From Chaetoderma sp. LZ-2023a (lineage: Eukaryota; Mollusca; Caudofoveata; Chaetodermatida; Chaetodermatidae): DNA of 64,000 nt. Where the stretch lies: NCBI GenBank assembly GCA_034401795.1, contig CM067369.1, forward strand, positions 182,877,445-182,941,444. Direction: 5' to 3'. The notes beneath the pieces were generated by a model, which had not been told where the DNA came from, ran no database searches, and saw nothing but the letters and a program-made list of their open reading frames with translations. Below are positions 34,589-44,870 of this stretch, in pieces. Position numbers and translations under genes: made by a program. Position 1 is the first letter of the stretch, and the number at the start of each line of letters is the position of its first letter.

Positions 34589-35449
34589 TCAGTCCAGCAC
34601 TCTTAAAAAGAATCTTGCTCTTACCACTGGAGAAGAAGCGAGGATTTCCATTGCCACTGATAAAGCCTCTATCCTTGGATCTGAGGGGAAGACTAGACCC
34701 CGGGCCAGGTCGAAAGAAACGCCTAGATGAGTAAAGATTTGAGAAGGAACTAGGCTTGATTTCTCTAGATTTAAAATCCACCCTAGATTGCATGCCAGAC
34801 TGCAAACTTCTGGAAGAATACCTGAGAGAATTGAGGAAGACCTTGCTTTTACCAACCAGTCGTCTACATAAACGTGAAGATGGATAGAACGACGGTGTAA
34901 AATTCCTGCCACGGCTGAAACCAGACGGGTAAAAAGGAAGGGAGCCGTGGTCAGGCCGAAGGGCATGGCACGGAACTGCCACACACGATCATTGTAGGCG
35001 AACCTCACAAACTTTCTGAAGGCAGGGTGAATAAGAACATGGAAGTAAGCATCCTTTAGATCGATGGAAGACGTCCACATTCCCTGATCCAGACTGGAAA
35101 TGATCTGGGAAATCATCTCCCTCTTGAATTTGGGGGTGAGAATCATAAGGTTTAATTTCTTCAAATTTATGATGGGACGCCAACCTCCTGTTTTCTTTGA
35201 CACTAAAAACATGATCGAGTAGTAGCCCGGGTCTACTCTCCAATGGGGAACTTCTTCTATTACCCTCTTTACAATCATGGATTCCAACTCGTCTTCCAAA
35301 GCCACCAGTTTTTCCGGATTGGAGGGAACCGAGTCCAAACTGGGAAAAGGGAGAGAAGCGGAGGATGACGGATCCATGACGGAGCATAACCCCAATGTAT
35401 CTGAGAGACTAGCCAGGAGTCCTGAACGAGGGCTTGCCATTTCTCCCAA
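34589..35449 (-). CDS. DIRS-B reverse transcriptase (open core domain)
   Basis: An open frame of 286 codons holds the whole RT palm: KRVIEEVP (61-68), VSKKTGGWRPIINLKKLN (83-100), SIDLKDAYFHV (128-138) with the first catalytic Asp, MPFGLTTAPFLFTR (162-175), the catalytic YVDD box (194-197), LNLEKSS (226-232) and HLGVSFD (241-247). This pattern (PIINLKKLN, DLKDAYFHV, FGLTTAP, YVDD) is typical of DIRS and Ngaro RTs rather than Gypsy. The frame is lost at about residue 280 just before RNase H. All RT catalytic residues are in place, unlike copy A. The first Met is only the first in the frame; in the intact element RT is part of a polyprotein. Confidence 0.85.
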   Translation of the reverse strand: MGEMASPRSGLLASLSDTLGLCSVMDPSSSASLPFPSLDSVPSNPEKLVALEDELESMIVKRVIEEVPHWRVDPGYYSIMFLVSKKTGGWRPIINLKKLNLMILTPKFKREMISQIISSLDQGMWTSSIDLKDAYFHVLIHPAFRKFVRFAYNDRVWQFRAMPFGLTTAPFLFTRLVSAVAGILHRRSIHLHVYVDDWLVKARSSSILSGILPEVCSLACNLGWILNLEKSSLVPSQIFTHLGVSFDLARGLVFPSDPRIEALSVAMEILASSPVVRARFFLRVLD

Positions 35450-35580
35450 AACAGAGAAAGACGCCCTCCTACTGGCACATTGGGAAACGGCACTAGACCG
35501 CTTGCTCCAAAGGAAGAAGAAGGGGAGGGATGGGGAAGGGAAGAGAGAAGGTTGTACCTACCCGGGAATAGTCCAAACCT

Positions 35581-36236
35581 TCAAACTCTCTTTCCCTGAA
35601 ACCCTCTAAAAGAAGAACGTCCTCTGGATCTGGAAGCACGGCGAGAAGGGGTCTGACCCCCTCTCGCCCAAGACGAAGGAGACTGCCTCCCTAAAGACCT
35701 CGAACGATGGGAGCAAATGGAATAGAAACGATCCTCCTCCAAGGATCGATCCTGACGATAAGACGAAGACAGATTAGAATTATGGATGACCTTAGAAGGA
35801 TAAGCCCAAAATTGATCAGGTTTGAGACTCTTTCTTCTAGGAGAAGAATTAGGACTTCTTACAGAAGAGACATCTCTCTTCACGGAAGGATTAGAAAATG
35901 AAATCTGAGCTTGAAGCTCCCTAGAGGCCTTCAAGCGCTCAGATTCTGCACGAATTAAATTTAGAGCTGACTGTCCAAAAAGATCAGTACCAAACGGGGA
36001 CGCAACCACAAGATTCTGCTTCAACACACTAGAAATTCTAACCTCAGAGAGTTTCCTAGACCTACGTTTGGAAGTAATATAACCCAAAGACTTACAAACA
36101 GAATTAAGTGAACCACGAGACAAATCAGCCAAAGAACAAAAGACAGCCAAAGGAATTTGTTCACCCCGTTCTTCAGCCTTAAGAACGGCCTCAGATAAAA
36201 GAGCAAGAAAATTAGAAGATTTAATCTGAGACCTAC
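35581..36236 (-). pseudogene. DIRS-B gag, C-terminal part
   Basis: Minus-strand frame reading VCRSQIKSSNFLALLSEAVL, EERGEQIPLAVFCSLADLSRG, VCKSLGYITSKRRSRKLSEV and PFGTDLFGQSALNLI, then a basic Ser/Arg-rich tail (SPRRKSLKPDQFWAY; RRASRSRGRSSFRG) suited to nucleic-acid binding. It lies directly upstream of RT. Its 5' side is cut by the LINE insertion at 36,243. Gag assignment rests on position and the basic tail. Confidence 0.6.
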
Positions 36237-37860
36237 AAACAGGCGGATAGCCTTCTTCAGTTCTGCTAAACTAATGTCAACTTTCATTGCATCGTGAGTG
36301 TTGGTGTCTGTTCTTTCCTTTTGCTCTTTTCTAACCTCTTTTTGACTCATCCGTGGTATAGAAATGTTGCTTTCTTTTGCATATGGCTTCGCAAAGGCAT
36401 CTGCAGCCATCTTTCCTGTCAGTGTTTGTTCATCTTCTTCAAGAGTAATCTTCTCTCCCCCGACACCCTCATCATTCAGTGCTTTAGTCAGTCTCCAAAG
36501 CTTTGTGGTGTCTCTCTCTAAATTAAACCATGCCGTCTTCTCCCTCCAGCTTCTTCTTTTGGCCTCCAGCTTGGTCTTTAGATACCTGGCTTTAGTTTGT
36601 TGTAGCGTGAAGTGGTTTTCATGACAGGGATTACCCTCTGCATCTTCTCTGGCCGTGTCTAGTTTATCATGTGCTGCTTGCAGTTCTGTTGTCCAGTAGG
36701 GCCGGTAGTTTTTCCTGAACCCTCGAGGAATCACTTCGTTGGCAGCCTTGAGGATACTTGAATTAAATTCCTTGACCACATTGTTGATGTTTCCCCCTTC
36801 TACTGCTATATTTTGGGTAAGCTCATTGGAACGAATGCCGAACAGACTCCAATTTGCCTTTTTGTAGTTCCACCTTGGATGTTGAGGTGAACATGTCGAA
36901 ATACTTCCAGAAAGAGAGAGGACTGGGCGGTGGTCGCTTCCTCCTAACTGCGATCCGACCACTCTACTGAGGTTTCTGTGAATGTCTTCTGTACAAAATG
37001 CCAAGTCTGGCGTTGTTGTCGAGTGCCATCGGCGCGAGTAGAAGGTAGGCTGGTCTGCGGGATCGTTGACAAGTAAAAGGTGCTTTTCATCTTGCCATGC
37101 TTCAATGTCTTCGCCTCGTTTATCAAGTGTTCTGTATCCCCAGCTCTGGGACTGGCTATTAAAGTCTCCCGCAATAAGGAAGTGGCAGTCCGGGACCTGG
37201 ATTGTGTCAAGTGAGAGATTCTTGTCATTAGGCCAGTAATAATTGACAATGTCAATCACAGAGTTGCTGGTTGTTACCTTGATCTTGATATATTCTGCCT
37301 CTTCCATAAAGGTTCTGATCTGGCTGGCGTTCACGCTGTTTCGGACCAAGGTGATCACCCCACCTTTCTTCCTTCCTCTTCGATCACACCGGAAAATCTG
37401 GTAACCTCTGATCTTAAATGGTTTTCCTTCTTGCAGGTGTGTCTCTTGGATGCAGCAGATATCAATGTTGTTTTCGTACAGGAACTGTTCGAGCTCTGAT
37501 TTCTTGTTGGTAACCCCTTCTGCGTTCCAGTGCTTGATGTTGATACTGGGGTTTTCTTTGGGTTTGGTCTTCTCTTTCGGTTGGCCAGTAGCTCTCCATC
37601 CTCGTCCCCTGGCTCCACAAGACGAGTTGATGGGACCTCCAGTAGCTGAGGGTGGGCTCCTTCGAGGCGTGGAGCCCGGCGCTGCACCTGCCTGGCGGAT
37701 CCTCACAGGGCGAGCACCATTTCGGTTGATTCGATCTCCAAGTGTCATTTCATTAGCGTTGTGCATAATGCTCTGGTTAGCCCCTCCAAATGTCTGGATT
37801 GACACCCAGTGGGTTGCACCCCTGCGCCACTTTGAGGCCGAGCATATAGTCTTAAACAGG
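36237..37860 (-). mobile_element. Endonuclease-only LINE fragment inserted in DIRS-B gag
   Basis: A segment of about 1.6 kb is flanked by AAACAGG at 36,237-36,243 and 37,854-37,860, a 7-bp direct repeat that looks like a target-site duplication. On the minus strand it contains the 5' part of a non-LTR retrotransposon. It stops where the RT domain would start (DISLAELKKAI), so RT and the 3' tail are absent. That is the reverse of the usual 5' truncation of LINEs. Confidence 0.7.
36262..37745 (-). CDS. APE-type endonuclease domain of a Jockey/I-group LINE (partial ORF2)
   Basis: From the internal Met (MTLGDRINRNGARPV) a Pro/Arg-rich leader precedes an exonuclease/endonuclease/phosphatase domain with all key motifs: NIKHWNAEG (active-site Asn), CCIQETHL (Glu), IAGDFNSQSQSWG (Asp/Asn), TPDLAFC (Asp) and GGSDHRPVL (His). 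A linker follows (KLEAKRRSWREKTAWF, TKLWRLTKALND) that normally leads to RT. In target-primed reverse transcription this domain nicks DNA. The frame is fully open and joined to DIRS gag sequence on both sides, giving a chimeric 660-codon ORF that is an accident of insertion. The clade is not certain. Confidence 0.75.
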
Positions 37861-38892
37861 GGCTGAGAAAAGTCAGTGTTAAAAGAGTCATTAACGAAGA
37901 GATCTAGCATGTCGACCACTAGATTATCAATAGGAAGCACCTGAGGAGAAGACGAAGAAGCATCAGAAGTAGAAAGAGGAAGAGAGAGAGAGAGAAGATG
38001 CAATCCATCTGTGAGCCATGGACCAGTTTTCCGACGAGGCTCTAACTGGGCAAAACCTCTTCAGATCCCTGGCCCTGACTGACTTAGGAGCAGAAGGAAG
38101 AGAAGAAGGAAGAGGAGGAGGAGAGGAGGAAGAGATAAGAATAGAGGAATCGCCTGATACTAAAGATTCACCTACCCTAGAAGAAACTGGAGAGTAGGGT
38201 CTACTTACCGATTCAGGAAAAGAAGAACCCTGAGAAGAGGAAAAAGAATCCCTACCCAGATCCTGACTAGAAGATAAAGAAGGAAGAACCAGACAGCTAG
38301 CCGAAAACCTCGAAAGAATAGAAAGACGAGCAGAAACAAAAGAGCGATCTAAAGAAGAATCTCTAACCACGGAAAACAAAGAAAAATCTAAACCTGAATC
38401 GACAATTTGAAATTCCAGTTCAGGAGATAGACCCACAGAAACAATCGGATCAAGATGATCAAAAGACGGAGAAGAAGCAGCAGAGGAAGAAGGAGGAGAA
38501 GAAAATGATTGAGAAGAGGAAAAAGAAGAAGAATGATCCAACTAATCATGAGAGGAAGAAGATGAATGAAGAGAAGAAGGAAGACGAGAAAAGCCTGGAG
38601 GAGGAGGAAGGGAAGATTTAAAAAGAGAAGAAGTGTTAGAGACATGACTAGAAGAGAAGTCCTTCGACGAAAGAGAAGAAGAAATAGAATTAGAAAGAGA
38701 AGAGGAGAAAGAAGAAGACCTAGAAAAAGATGGATTCACAACAACATCACGGAAGGAAGGAGAAGACTGAGAAGATAAATCAACATCAATGACTTTGGAA
38801 GGAAGGAAAGATTCATAATTGGAAGCTACAGAATCCTGAGGAGCCTGTTGAGAAATTTCTGAGACAGAATCAACAAAACTCCTATCATCCAA
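37861..38892 (-). pseudogene. DIRS-B gag, N-terminal and middle part
   Basis: Very Ser-rich frames (SSSFSSSQSFSSPPSSSAAS; SRPYSPVSSRVGESLVSGDS) lead into a better-conserved segment, RARDLKRFCPVRASSENWSM, AHRWIASSLSL, then after a frame change at the GAGAGA tract (about 37,990) VLPIDNLVVDMLDLFVNDSF. It continues across the LINE insertion into 36,236. The frame change at a microsatellite suggests slippage. Gag identity is inferred from position. Confidence 0.5.
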
Positions 38893-38927
38893 AATCCTAC
38901 ATGAACCTAGACAATTTTGCTCTCTCG

Positions 38928-39146
38928 CTAAACCGGAAGCTGCCTCCCAACCGGAAACGGAAATCTATCCAGATCTGATCGACCCGGAAGTACACCTCTA
39001 GGACCGGAAGCGGAAGTGTACTGACTAGAATCTAAACCGGAAACGGAAGCGCCTCTACCGGAAGTCGAAAAATAAAAGGAGTCCTCAGACTCCGGATATC
39101 CAGAATGGCCAGAAGTGCTGATGAAACCGGAAACGGAAGTAGGCAC
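38928..39146. repeat. CCGGAA-rich Ser/Gly block, DIRS-B 5' remnant
   Basis: About eight CCGGAA cores in 215 bp (AACCGGAAACGGAA, ACCGGAAGTCG). The minus strand reads TSVSGFISTSGHSGYPESED and SASGPRGVLPGR. Element homology ends just beyond, near 39,160. Confidence 0.65.
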
Positions 39147-39160
39147 CGGACTTGAATATT

Positions 39161-40435
39161 ATTCATTTATTTATTTTAAAATGTTAAAATAAAATATTTT
39201 CAATCAGAGCTTTTCTATTCAACCTCGTAGATTGTTCAATCTACAATCAGGCGCCATCCGGCAACGCAATACGGGATCCGTGTTTTAGCGCGGACTCGCT
39301 CATCACGTGAGTCGTCAACCAAAGCGGGAAGATACGAAAAAACTAATTGTACGCGCAGACAAACGTGCGTGTTGTTTACTTTGAAGACTGAATGGTTTAA
39401 AGAGAATAATTCACTAAACTATTTACGGCAATCTGATGTTGCCGATATATTTTTATTGACTGCATAATCATAGTTCGTTTCGCACATATATCCAGTTTTC
39501 GTATCAAAAGGCGTGTTAAATATGGACCGTTTCGGCGGAAAATCCAGACAGGAATCGATAGGCAGATGTTAGAGACGCAGTTGTAGACTGCGGCTCTTCA
39601 TAGAGACTACTTAGTCTACTGCGACCCGTGTTCATCCACGAAAATGGGGGTTCCGGTTAAGGAATGATTATCACGAATTAGAACATTACATTACGTACCT
39701 CGGTGCTTGCCTTGGTTATTTGTTGTACTGACTATTTGTAAATACGTTTACTTAGATATCCATATAGTGTGATAGTTTCATACAAAAAGGTTCAAACTTT
39801 TTTTAATGTTCACTTCCGTACACACATTTCAGTTTCGGTTTTGTTTTGTGATTAAAATGGCGACTATAGTTCATTTCAGATTGTCAGATTGTATGTAGTC
39901 GCTCCGTACCCTGACCATTCCGCACCACTACATCCGTACCATTTTTTTGTTTATCATGTACGACATGATTGAGCAATATATTCTAAATGATTCGCTAATT
40001 ATCTTGAGCACATGCATTAATGATCTCAACAACACAAATTAGTAGACTTTTGCTGCCACATCTCTGTAATCTGTACTCGGAACGCCAGCCTCGATGGGCT
40101 CACCCCTGGCACGAGCAGGGTAACGAAGAGTTGCAGCTTGAGTTGCACAATAGTTTATTATTAAAGTTTTTATTAATTTAACTAATGTTCGGAAGACACG
40201 AAGAAGCAACGGATGTTGCCGAGCACACGCGCACAAGCTGGATTGAATCCATTGCGACACTGACACTCCTGGGAGAGTATCCAGGTTATATTAATTTCCC
40301 AGGAATCGTAGCTCAGGCAAGCACTTCGATCGTGTTGAGAAGTGTGTGCATACTGTACATAGTTCGTGTGTGATAGCTTGACAAAAGTCAGTGCGGCAAA
40401 AGGTGTATGTGCACAAAGTACAAATTCACGGAGAT
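39161..40435. other. No gene seen; probable 3' UTR of the LINE at the right end
   Basis: 39,160-40,050 is unique, with a CpG-containing block at 39,250-39,370 (CACGTGAG, GCGCGG). 40,380-40,440 is probably the 3' untranslated end of the minus-strand LINE. No ORF is supported. Confidence 0.4.
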
Positions 40436-40439
40436 TTAG

Positions 40440-40916
40440 TTATATACAATGGCTTTCCAGGTCAGTTTGCTTCAAATGAAGGGCATAGCAGAGAGCGGTT
40501 GTGATTCTGGATACTTTTTGATAGTTCTCTGCAGACAGGTTGATATCGGAGCAGGTGAAAAGTTTGGAGTGGTCCAAGATTAGTTGAGCCACGTTTTCTG
40601 GGTCAGCAATCAGCCTATCATATGCTACTGGGTCGATCTCCTGGAGTACAACAGGGCAGATATCTTCTAGATACGGTTTTCTGGATTCCATCAGCATTGG
40701 AAAAGTTATGAGGAAGTGAGTTCTGTCTTCTTTTGTTAGCCAACAAAGCTGGCATGTGTCAGGTGCAGCAAACTGATTAAAGCGACTACGATTAGTTTGT
40801 AGAATGTATGTATCAACCAGGAGTTTCGCTTTAATCGTGGCACGTCTTACATCTCTTGCTGTATTATCAGTAGAGCTCCAGACATGGTGGACACGGTTCA
40901 CTGAGCAGTCTAGCAC
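40440..40916 (-). pseudogene. LINE ORF2 C-terminal zinc-binding domain
   Basis: DTCQLCWLTKEDRTHFLITF fits the CxxC...H zf-RVT signature found after RT in many LINEs, although the last His/Cys position is degenerate (FP instead of HC). It is preceded by RRATIKAKLLVDTYILQTNR. One open frame of about 158 codons follows the RT segment after a frame change. Confidence 0.6.
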
Positions 40917-40993
40917 GTTAAGATACTTGAGGGTGGATTTTGTGCTGGCGTCATTCTTCCAGGCTTCATGAACAACTTTATTAACCTGTGTGT

Positions 40994-41584
40994 CTACTCC
41001 TGCTTTCCACTGAGGTTTGAAGGGATGCTGTCAATCAGCTGGTAGATAGTTGGAAGATCATACTTAGAGAGTAGGTGTTGACATCTCATAAACCAGCTGC
41101 TGCTTCTGATACTCTTTACAGCTAACTGTCTCGCAGCTATTTGATACTCTAGCGTCTCTCCGTTTCTGAGTATGTTTCCTAAGAAGTTCAGTTTTCTGCA
41201 GTCTATCTCAGCTTCTATAGGTATTATGCCCAGTAAGCAAAGTGTTGCTGTTGAGCTTGTACACTTTGAAAGGGATTGGAGTTGCCGGAGAATTTTGCGT
41301 TGGAATTGCTCCATGAGATTAATCTCGGTTTGGTTCATTTCCAGAGTTTCTAGACCAAAGAGTAATCTTGGGCGACAGTAGATTTTCCATACATGCGCAG
41401 CTAGTGCAGGAGACATTCCGCCATTGCCGTGCAGTCCAGCTCCCATCAAGGAGTACACCATTCTCAGTGCCATTTGTATCCTCTTCTGCACATTTTCTTT
41501 GCCCCATAGGGAACGTTCTATACCCAGATGTGTTTCACACTTTGATTCAAGGATTTGTTTTTCTCCTAGCTGTATTTTGGGCAT
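40994..41584 (-). pseudogene. LINE RT thumb and connection segment
   Basis: KQILESKCETHLGIERSLWG (primer-grip-like HLGI) is followed by MALRMVYSLMGAGLHGNGGM, RPRLLFGLETLEM and LCLLGIIPIEAEIDCRKLNF. I recognise this order (HLGI, YSLM-GLHG, LLFGLE, LLG-P-EAE) from mollusc and cnidarian LINE RTs. In frame 2 upstream (about 41,720-41,760) lies the catalytic box CSAPTCADDIAILTH. Confidence 0.65.
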
Positions 41585-43402
41585 TTCTTTTGGTCGTTTG
41601 CTAAGAAAGATAAGAGCACTCTTTGCTGGATTGATAGAGTACCGTTCCTGATTGGTGTAGTGGTGGACAACGTTGAGAATCTCTTGGAGATGATTAGTAT
41701 CGTGTGTGAGAATGGCAATGTCATCAGCGCAAGTTGGTGCTGAGCAATTAATGTGTCCAATTTTTTATCCGACTTGCATATCCTCAATCATATGTAGGAG
41801 ATTGTTGTTGAATAGTTTATAATGGATGGTGGAAAGGATTCCACCCTGGCGTACTTCCTGCTGGATCTGTATAGGTGAGGAAATTCGGCCCTTAAGCTTG
41901 ACCACAATTTCGGCATCAGTATAGAGGACTTGGATGGTTCCCCAGAGTGATTGTTCGACTCCGCTGATGTATATCTTACGAAGGAGTGAAGCATGCCAAA
42001 CTACATCAAATGCCTAGTAGGCATCTAGCGTGACCATAGGCACTTGTTCCTGGTTGTCCTTGGCCTCGTTCACAACCTCTGAAATGATCAACGCTGTGTT
42101 GTTGGAGGACGATCCCTCTGTGACTCCTCTCTGCCACATGGACTGAATGTTATCGTGGTTATGTTTGGTTCGGTTTAAAAGCAGTTTCTCAAGTATCTTT
42201 CCGATTAATGATAGGACCGCAATCCCCCTATAATTTGTTGCTAGTTTACTATCTTTATCTTTCTTGAGGACAGGTGTTAATTTTCCTTGCTTCATGTCAC
42301 ATGGAACGTGTCCCTTTGAGAGAATATAGTTCATTAGAATTGCTAAGTGATCAAATACTGCTGCCGGGGCATGCTTCAGATGCTCTGCAGTTAGTCCTTG
42401 ATAATCCGGAGCTTTATTGTTCTTAAACCCAGCTACGATTTCCCTGAGCTCTAATTCTGTTACAGGCTGATTCTCTTTTTTCTGGTTACGACACAGGTCT
42501 TCAATTATGATGAGATCGTTCTCCACTAAGGTCGTATAGGCTTCGTCGAACGCTGCATCTTGAAGAGGACTGGCCAGTGCACCAAAGTGTTTCTTAAATG
42601 CCACTAAGATATCAGCCTCATCAGTACACGTTGTTCCATGATGTATATGGTGGTGGATTCCATTATTGCCTAGAGTACGTTGTTTTGCAATTAGGTAGAA
42701 GAAGGTTTGTCTGTCATATTCGTGTGCCTCCATGATCTTGTTGCAATGGTCACTCCATTTCTGCCTGTTCATCAGTCGCATAGCTTGCCTTAATGCCTGC
42801 CTGACATCTTTTCGCCTACGGTTTGCAGCATTATCATTCTCAATTGACTTGCCTTCAAGAATCCATATCCTGTGTGCTTTTATACTTATAGTGGCCGGGG
42901 CATTTAAAGTTGGGGTCCATATTTTGTTGTTGTTTGGGCGCTTCCTTGTTCCGTCCTTGACTGAACACACAGAAGCCTGGAGAGAAGCTCTGTGCATGGC
43001 ACTTGAGAGTGTCTTTACCATCATATGTGCTGCTAGATTACTTTCTATTTCCGGGGTTTTGCCAGATAGGATGCCATCAACCATCTCTTTGTACTGCTCA
43101 ACATCACACTTTCTCCAGTGAATTCTCTCAGGGATATGGTCTGTCTGGAGATGCATTTTAGATTCTTGTGCTTTACCTACATTCTTGTGGGTGTTGAAGG
43201 TAACCGCAGCTGTAAGTATCACATCAGTATGATCTGAGAGGATCAGTGGATGTTTTGGAGTTACCGTGACTTGTTTGGCCATAGGCTTGGACCTGCCAGA
43301 CAGCAGCCAGTAATATATTTGTGATGATAAGTTTCCACTTTCAGAACAGAATGTAGGTTTGATAGGGTAATTCTGAGGAAGATGTATATCATGCTCACTC
43401 AT
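41585..43402 (-). pseudogene. LINE linker and RT palm with in-frame TAG
   Basis: The 462-codon open part (43,402-42,014) has the RT entry ELREIVAGFKNNKAPDYQGL, the YRGIAVLSLIGKILEKLLLN motif and SNNTALIISEVVNEAKDNQE. It ends at TLDAY-TAG, directly before AFDVVWH, where relatives have a sense codon, so the catalytic-Asp motif is split by a nonsense change. After the stop come GGILSTIHYKLF and CADDIAIL. CADD in place of the usual YADD also occurs in relatives as I recall them (GCPTCADD), so it may be a lineage trait. Confidence 0.65.
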
Positions 43403-43915
43403 GAAGTCTTTTTAGCTTTTGGTCTCTAGGGACCCCTTTATCTCTATGAGCTGATTCATTTATGTCGCCGCCTATTATGATGAGATGAGTTCCTTCATAT
43501 TTTTCTATAAGTTCATGAATTTCATCCAGGACTGCCTCAAAGTCGCGTTCGGATTGGGCATTTCCACGTGAAGGCATGTACACATAAATAAGGTAGATTG
43601 GCACTTCAGTAAGTATTTCTAATGCCACGATCCTATGACTTCCCACATCTGTTTTTCTGCTGTACTGATCCAGACTACTTGACCAAACGATGGCTGTCCC
43701 ACTGTAGCCTCTTGGTGCCTGAAGTGGTGGTATTGGATCATCATCGCCAATACACTTGGCATCGAAGTTGCCTTTGCTGTAGACCTTTGTTAGTACTTCT
43801 CCCACCTTGTACCAGTAGAGCCAGTGCTCCTGCAGTAGGATGATTTCGTTATTCTTTGAGAGCATATGAAGGTAGCCAATATTCGTCTCAGCATTCTTTG
43901 CGTTCAGTGTTGCAA
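43395..43915 (-). pseudogene. LINE APE-type endonuclease (N-terminal half)
   Basis: NIGYLHMLSKNNEIILLQEH and WLYWYK give the active-site Glu. Then come PRGYSGTAIVWSS, VYMPSRGNAQSERDF and LIIIGGDINESAHRDKG with the catalytic Asp/Asn. The SDH motif expected further on is found in degraded form after the frame change (LILSDHTDVILTAAV at about 43,240). It is 5' of the RT on the minus strand. Confidence 0.65.
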
Positions 43916-43929
43916 CAGTGTTGCCCCAA

Positions 43930-44823
43930 TGCTTGCGTCATTATTCCAGCAGACACATAAGGAATATATTATCGCCTCAGACTGGAGTGGTCTTTCTCCG
44001 GTGTTTTTCACCCGCTACCTTGCTGCCACATTGAAATCTGTGCGAGAAAGTTCCACAAGACCAAACCCATCAATGTTAATACTGGGTATGCCACCAGAGA
44101 TGGTATATGACGACGATGTGGACTTCATAGACGAGGAAAAGAAACCCCTTGACAAACTTCTCCCAATAGCTGCAAGAAAACTTAAAATTGAGAATCTTCT
44201 TATGAATGAATCCAAAAGAGAGTTCACCCACATATACCTATCTACAAAGCATGCTGTGCAGTACTGCTGCCATTCCTGCATGGCGCGTCGTGTGGAACAT
44301 AGCTTTCCAGTCCTTCTGGAAGCTATGTATTCGTAGATCAAAGATGCCCTTGATTAAAAGGCTAGGTTTATACAATGCAACCTGTATATCCTTGATGCTG
44401 TATAACTGTAACAGCTGGGCAGCTCTAAAGGCAGCTCTAGACAAACTCGATGCCTGCCACCGCAAACACCCATGCACCATCACCGGACACCGATGGCCAG
44501 ACAGCATAATTTCCAATGATACACTATGCAAGATTTGTAATACATCGTGGCTGTCTGTAAAAGTCACCCAGCATAGATGGGCCATGTGTGGCCATGTGCT
44601 AAGGATGCCAGAAGAGACACCAGCACAGAGAGCATTGGAATTCGCCCTACTTGGAGTGAGCAAATACAAAGCCAGGAGATGGCATCATTGCATAAATCTG
44701 CTAAGCGTGCTACGAGGTGACCTCAAGACAGCAGGACTCGGTACATTCAAGTCAAGAATGGACCTGAGGAAGCTAAGAATTATGGCTGAGGACAAGACAC
44801 AGTGGGCAAAATTGAAGGCCTGA
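43930..44823 (+). pseudogene. RTE reverse transcriptase, C-terminal half, mutated active site
   Basis: The first frame gives GLSPVFFTRYLAATLKSVRE, STRPNPSMLILGMPPEMVYD, then DDVDFIDEEKKPLDKLLPIA. The catalytic YADD of RTE elements has become YDDD. A frame change near 44,230 leads to AIPAWRVVWNIAFQSFWKLC, LYNATCISLMLYNCNSWAAL and VTQHRWAMCGHVLRMPEETP, the conserved C-terminal HRWxxxGHVLRMP motif of RTE/BovB-like ORF2. The stop is at 44,823. In the family this enzyme copies its RNA at a nicked target; this copy is dead. Confidence 0.8.
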
Positions 44824-44870
44824 TTGCAGCTGTAGGATGTTTCTACTACTACTACAGCCGCAGAATACAG
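43930..44870 (+). mobile_element. RTE-type LINE, 5'-truncated 3' half
   Basis: Begins inside RT (SGLSPVFFTRYLAATLKSVR) and runs to the ORF end and a short 3' UTR finishing in a CTACTACTACTAC trinucleotide run, the kind of microsatellite tail RTE elements carry. 5' truncation is normal for LINEs. Confidence 0.8.

Larger units (their letters stand above)
31831..39160 (-). mobile_element. DIRS-type tyrosine-recombinase retroelement, copy B (5'-truncated)
   Basis: Same family and orientation as copy A. Reading right to left: Ser/Gly-rich gag start with CCGGAA motifs, gag, RT with YVDD, RNase H and its C-terminal extension, tyrosine recombinase, internal complementary region (32,340-32,211) and the 3' inverted repeat (about 32,145-31,891). 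The 5' inverted repeat expected beyond 39,160 is absent. Gag is interrupted by a LINE fragment at 36,237-37,860. Several frameshifts break the coding region, but RT is one long open frame, so this is the younger or better preserved copy. Confidence 0.85.
40440..43915 (-). mobile_element. CR1/Jockey-group LINE, decayed but nearly complete ORF2
   Basis: Reading right to left: endonuclease, a long linker, RT and a zinc-binding C-terminal domain, in the order of an APE-type non-LTR ORF2. At least one stop inside RT (42,012-42,014) and several frame changes inactivate it. Its 5' end abuts the start of an oppositely oriented RTE fragment. Confidence 0.8.

Noticed and set aside
36021-38003. Longest ORF (660 codons) as a host gene
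   Set aside because: It is a fusion of DIRS gag sequence, a LINE endonuclease fragment and out-of-frame DIRS sequence, with a 7-bp repeat at both junctions.
38388-38892. Poly-Leu and Arg/Lys-rich ORFs
   Set aside because: Alternate frames of the AG/TC-rich Ser-coding gag of DIRS-B.
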